From Ga0074130 sp035492055 (GTDB taxonomy: Bacteria > Pseudomonadota > Gammaproteobacteria > Burkholderiales > Rhodocyclaceae): a stretch of DNA of 15,942 bases. The notes beneath the pieces were generated by a model. The model ran no database searches. It worked only from the letters and a program-made list of their open reading frames with translations, and was not told the origin of the DNA. The number at the start of each line of letters is the position of its first letter. Position 1 is the first letter of the stretch. Shown here one piece after another: positions 13,350 through 15,942 of the stretch. The DNA lies in assembly GCA_035492055.1 (NCBI GenBank), contig DATJJR010000026.1:1-15942 (forward strand). The letters run 5' to 3'. The translations under genes were made by a program, and so were the position numbers.

Positions 13350-13841
13350 ATGAACGCACCGCATGAAACCAATGGCCCTCGCCTCGACTACATGAATCTC
13401 TCGGCCGACCTGTTCAAGAAATACCTGGCCTTCAGCATGGCCAACAAGATGGAGCAAAATCTCGCGCATCTGGTCGACATCCGCGCCTCGCAACTTAATG
13501 GCTGCGCCTTCTGCCTCGACATGCACATCAAGGAAGCGCGCATCCATGGCGAACGCGAATTGCGCCTGCATCACCTCACCATCTGGCGCGAATCCAATCT
13601 CTTCAGCGCGAAAGAGCGCGCTGCCCTGGAATGGACTGAAGCGCTCACCCGGATCGGTGCTCATGGTGTACCCGACGAGCTCTACGAATCCATGCTCGAT
13701 CACTTCAGCGAAACCGAACTCTCCGACCTTACTTTCCGCGTTGCTGCCATCAATGGCTGGAACCGCATGAGCATTGCTTTCCGCAATCCACCGGGATCGA
13801 AGGATCAAGTGTTCGGTCTGGACAAGGCCGGCTTGATCTGA
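13350..13841 (+). CDS. Carboxymuconolactone decarboxylase / AhpD-like protein, ECF41 target
   Basis: A 163-residue all-helical protein of the CMD/AhpD superfamily. The redox motif is in RASQLNGCAFCLDMH, with C52-x2-C55 and H59, followed by KEARIHGERE and a conserved ERAALEWTEALT segment. AhpD-type members use the Cys pair as a peroxidase or disulfide reductase. The position twelve residues before C52, Glu in AhpD, is His40 here, a variant I believe occurs in a subgroup. AAGGA at 13338-13342 precedes the ATG by seven bases. The frame opens upstream at 13290 without support. Linkage of ECF41 sigma factors with CMD genes is well established; the physiological substrate is not. Confidence 0.94.
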   Translation: MNAPHETNGPRLDYMNLSADLFKKYLAFSMANKMEQNLAHLVDIRASQLNGCAFCLDMHIKEARIHGERELRLHHLTIWRESNLFSAKERAALEWTEALTRIGAHGVPDELYESMLDHFSETELSDLTFRVAAINGWNRMSIAFRNPPGSKDQVFGLDKAGLI

Positions 13842-13847
13842 TGGAAA

Positions 13848-13878
13848 GGGCCGGCAAAGAGAAAATCAATGCCGGCCC
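13848..13878 (+). terminator. GC-rich hairpin after the CMD gene
   Basis: GGGCCGGCA (13848-13856) and TGCCGGCCC (13870-13878) form a perfect nine-pair stem over a 13-base loop, seven bases past the stop codon. No T-tract follows, so it is a terminator-like or 3'-protecting structure. Confidence 0.5.
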
Positions 13879-13933
13879 ATGATCAATTACCGGATGTTTC
13901 ATCTATGACTGGAATGGATGTTCGGCATAGCTG

Positions 13934-13967
13934 CTAAAGTGACTCTTACCTAAACAGGTTACTTTAG
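13934..13967 (+). promoter_or_regulatory. Nested hairpin reaching into the pgm ribosome site
   Basis: CTAAAGTGA (13934-13942) can pair with TTACTTTAG (13959-13967), nine pairs with one G-U, and an inner ACCT / AGGT pair closes over AAAC. The right arm ends in the first bases of the TAGGAG ribosome site, so folding would partly hide it. Confidence 0.35.
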
Positions 13968-13970
13968 GAG

Positions 13971-15626
13971 ATGAGCTTGAGCGCCAAAATTCATGAACGT
14001 GCCGGACAGATTGCCCGGCCCGAAGACTGTGTTGATCTGGGCAAGCTGGTCGATGCCTACTATGCAAACAAGCCCGATCCGGGTGTCGCGGCGCAACGCG
14101 TTGCCTTTGGCACTTCCGGCCATCGCGGTTCTGCCTTCAAATCCAGCTTCAACGAAGCGCACGTGCTCGCCATTGCGCAAGCAATCTGTCTCTATCGACA
14201 CGAACACAAAATCGACGGCCCACTTTTTATCGGCATCGATACGCATACCTTGTCGGTACCGGCTTTTGAAAGTGCGCTCGAAGTGCTGGCCGCCAACGGC
14301 GTGCAGTTGCGCATCTCGTTGAGCGGTGAGTACACGCCGACACCAGCGGTCTCGCATGCCATCCTCAAATACAACCGTGGTCGCAGCACAGGCTGGGCCG
14401 ACGGTATCGTCGTCACGCCATCGCACAATCCGCCCGAGGACGGCGGCTTCAAATACAACCCGCCCAATGGCGGTCCGGCCGATACTGACGTAACCGCGTG
14501 GATTGAGCGCAAGGCCAACGAGTTTCTCGAAAACAATCTGCAAGGCGTCAAAAGAATGGCGTTGGCAACGGCACGCCAGGCCGACAACGTGCGCGAATAT
14601 GATTTTCTGGGCGAGTACGTCGCCGAGCTTGGCGAGGTTCTGGATTTCGATGTCATTCGCAATGCCGGGATTCGTCTTGGTGTGGATCCGCTCGGCGGCG
14701 CCGGTGTGCATTACTGGTCACGCATCGCCGAGACCTATCGCATCGATCTGACGGTGGTCAGCAAAGATGTCGACAAGACCTTCAAGTTCATGACGCTGGA
14801 TTGGGATGGCCGCATTCGCATGGACCCGTCGTCGGCATATGCAATGCAACGACTGATCGGCTTGCGCGAACGCTACGACATTGCCTTTGCCTGCGACACC
14901 GATCACGACCGGCATGGCATCGTCACACCGAGCAGCGGCTTGATGCCACCGAATAATTATCTGGCGGTCGCCATCGACTATCTGTTTCGCCATCGGCCAC
15001 AATGGGGCGCGACATGCGGCGTGGGTAAAACGCTGGTTAGCAGCGCATTGATCGACCGCGTCGCAGCACGGCTCGAACGCAAACTCTACGAAGTGCCCGT
15101 CGGTTTCAAATGGTTCGTAGACGGCCTCGTCGACAAGTCGCTGGGGTTCGGTGGCGAAGAAAGCGCCGGCGCCTCTTTCAGCAAGCGCGATGGCTCGGTA
15201 TGGACGACCGACAAGGACGGCATCATCGCCGCGCTGCTGTCAGCCGAAATTACCGCACGCATGGGCAAGGATCCGGGCATCCTCTATGGCGAAATGACAC
15301 GCGATCTGGGCACACCCTCAGCCGCACGCATTGATGCACCCGCCACCCCAGCGCAAAAGAAAAAGCTTTCCAAACTTTCGCCGCAACAAATCAAAAGCGA
15401 CAAATTGGCGGGCGAAAAGATCGAGCAGATTCTCGACCATGCGCCCGCCAATAACGCGGCAATTGGCGGCATCAAGGTTGTCGCCAAGAATGGCTGGTTC
15501 GCCGCCCGCCCCTCCGGCACCGAGGACATTTACAAAATCTACGCCGAAAGTTTTCAGGGTGATGCCCATCTGCAGCAATTACTGCAGGAAGCCCAAAGCA
15601 TCGTGGACCAGGCCCTGAGCGATTAA
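13971..15626 (+). CDS. pgm: Phosphoglucomutase (alpha-D-glucose-phosphate-specific)
   Basis: A 551-residue enzyme interconverting glucose 1-phosphate and glucose 6-phosphate, linking glycogen, UDP-glucose and envelope polysaccharide synthesis to glycolysis. It is close to E. coli Pgm throughout. Key sites: FGTSGHRG at 46-53; the phosphoserine loop TPSHNPPEDGG with S151; the magnesium loop DTDHDRHG at 309-316; the sugar-binding GGEESAG at 394-400; the phosphate-binding RPSGTEDIYKIY at 513-524. AGGAG directly abuts the ATG at 13971; TTG at 13977, in frame, would have normal spacing and may be the true start, giving 549 residues. It stands alone and converges with the SDR gene. Confidence 0.98.
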   Translation: MSLSAKIHERAGQIARPEDCVDLGKLVDAYYANKPDPGVAAQRVAFGTSGHRGSAFKSSFNEAHVLAIAQAICLYRHEHKIDGPLFIGIDTHTLSVPAFESALEVLAANGVQLRISLSGEYTPTPAVSHAILKYNRGRSTGWADGIVVTPSHNPPEDGGFKYNPPNGGPADTDVTAWIERKANEFLENNLQGVKRMALATARQADNVREYDFLGEYVAELGEVLDFDVIRNAGIRLGVDPLGGAGVHYWSRIAETYRIDLTVVSKDVDKTFKFMTLDWDGRIRMDPSSAYAMQRLIGLRERYDIAFACDTDHDRHGIVTPSSGLMPPNNYLAVAIDYLFRHRPQWGATCGVGKTLVSSALIDRVAARLERKLYEVPVGFKWFVDGLVDKSLGFGGEESAGASFSKRDGSVWTTDKDGIIAALLSAEITARMGKDPGILYGEMTRDLGTPSAARIDAPATPAQKKKLSKLSPQQIKSDKLAGEKIEQILDHAPANNAAIGGIKVVAKNGWFAARPSGTEDIYKIYAESFQGDAHLQQLLQEAQSIVDQALSD

Positions 15627-15643
15627 GAAAACACAGGGCCTGG
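15608..15643. terminator. Perfect hairpin spanning the pgm stop codon
   Basis: CCAGGCCCTG (15608-15617) and CAGGGCCTGG (15634-15643) are exact inverted copies, ten pairs, with the pgm TAA (15624-15626) inside the 16-base loop. It lies between convergent genes and could end transcripts from both sides, but neither side has a T-tract. Confidence 0.45.
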
Positions 15644-15699
15644 GGTGGGGCTTCACTCAAGCAAACCGAAACTGACTTCTATTGATTCGTGAGACAGCT

Positions 15700-15942
15700 T
15701 CAGAACGCGTTCTTGGCCGTACCACCATCCACGCGCAATGCTGCACCGGTCGTTGCCGAAGCCAGCGGGCTGGCGACGTAAGCCACCAGCGAAGCCACTT
15801 CCTCGGGCGTACCGAAACGCTTGATCAGCGAGGTCGGGCGCACCTTCTCGAAGAATTCCTTTTCAAACTCTTCAAAGGTCTTGCCTTCGTTCTTGGCCAG
15901 TGCATCAACAAAGTCCACCACACCACGCGACTTGGTCGGGCC
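15700..15942 (-). CDS. SDR-family oxidoreductase, N-terminal part outside the window
   Basis: The last 80 residues of a short-chain dehydrogenase; the frame is open to the right edge, so the gene begins beyond it. Visible are GPTKSRGVVDF at the edge (the post-catalytic PGPT-like loop that contacts the cofactor), a Lys/Glu-rich variable helix (GKTFEEFEKEFFEKV), and the conserved tail KRFGTPEEVASLVAYVASPLASATTGAALRVDGG followed by TAKNAF. This is the common classical SDR ending, about 260 residues in full. The catalytic Tyr and Lys and the Rossmann motif are not in the window. It is convergent with pgm. Substrate unknown. Confidence 0.93.
   Translation of the reverse strand, partial: GPTKSRGVVDFVDALAKNEGKTFEEFEKEFFEKVRPTSLIKRFGTPEEVASLVAYVASPLASATTGAALRVDGGTAKNAF

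Noticed and set aside
13326..13808. 160-residue minus-strand ORF antisense to the CMD gene
   Set aside because: Shadow of a well-identified gene on the plus strand.
13959..14711. 250-residue minus-strand ORF antisense to pgm
   Set aside because: It lies entirely over a textbook Pgm frame, has no ribosome site and its composition is that of a GC-rich shadow frame.
1..15942. CRISPR arrays, tRNA/rRNA genes, insertion sequences, prophage or integrase genes
   Set aside because: No regularly spaced repeats, cloverleaf-like sequences, terminal inverted repeats with transposase frames or att-like duplications were seen by eye.

Overview
The window looks like chromosome of a betaproteobacterium of the order Burkholderiales, possibly an Oxalobacteraceae-type organism. 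That is an inference from protein style (Pgm, Ohr/OhrR, the csp / second infA / small winged-helix trio, long ChrA) and moderately high GC with GC-rich third codon positions; no rRNA or marker gene fixes the genus. I see no tRNA, rRNA, CRISPR array, transposase or integrase, so this appears to be ordinary accessory chromosome rather than an element.

Layout. 1-1855 (minus): an ECF sigma factor followed by a small two-helix membrane protein, then a short-chain dehydrogenase that runs off the left edge. 2059-2818: a 59-residue small ORF (plus) and a 19-cysteine DUF326 four-helix-bundle copper-type protein (minus). 3078-5671: a LysR regulator divergent from a glutathione S-transferase / flavin-nucleotide-binding (PNPOx-fold) pair, with a three-part inverted repeat between them. 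5672-7281: a long-chain chromate transporter ChrA, preceded by a tiny Cys-rich ORF and a perfect inverted repeat. 7500-8473: cold-shock protein, a second-type translation initiation factor IF-1 and a small winged-helix protein. 8767-9255: a YkgJ-type Cys-cluster protein. 9498-10523: ohrR and ohr, the organic hydroperoxide sensor and peroxidase. 10847-12181: an ECF sigma / anti-sigma pair. 12284-13841: an ECF41 sigma factor and its carboxymuconolactone-decarboxylase-type partner. 13971-15626: phosphoglucomutase. 15700-15942 (minus): the C-terminal part of a second SDR.

The common thread is stress response: three ECF sigma factors, thiol peroxidase chemistry (Ohr, CMD/AhpD), metal handling (copper-type protein, chromate export), cold shock and thiol/flavin detoxification. 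The best-supported regulatory result is that the ECF41 gene and the CMD gene behind it each carry an exact TGTCACA-N16-CGTC element, the published ECF41 promoter signature, so the sigma factor very likely controls itself and its neighbour. A second strong result is that ohrR and ohr each carry a near-identical operator block; the ohrR copy sits inside the promoter spacer and places the transcription start at or next to the start codon. The most speculative item is the Cys-rich small ORF plus hairpin in front of chrA, which could be a leader-peptide type control element. I found no clear new multi-gene system.
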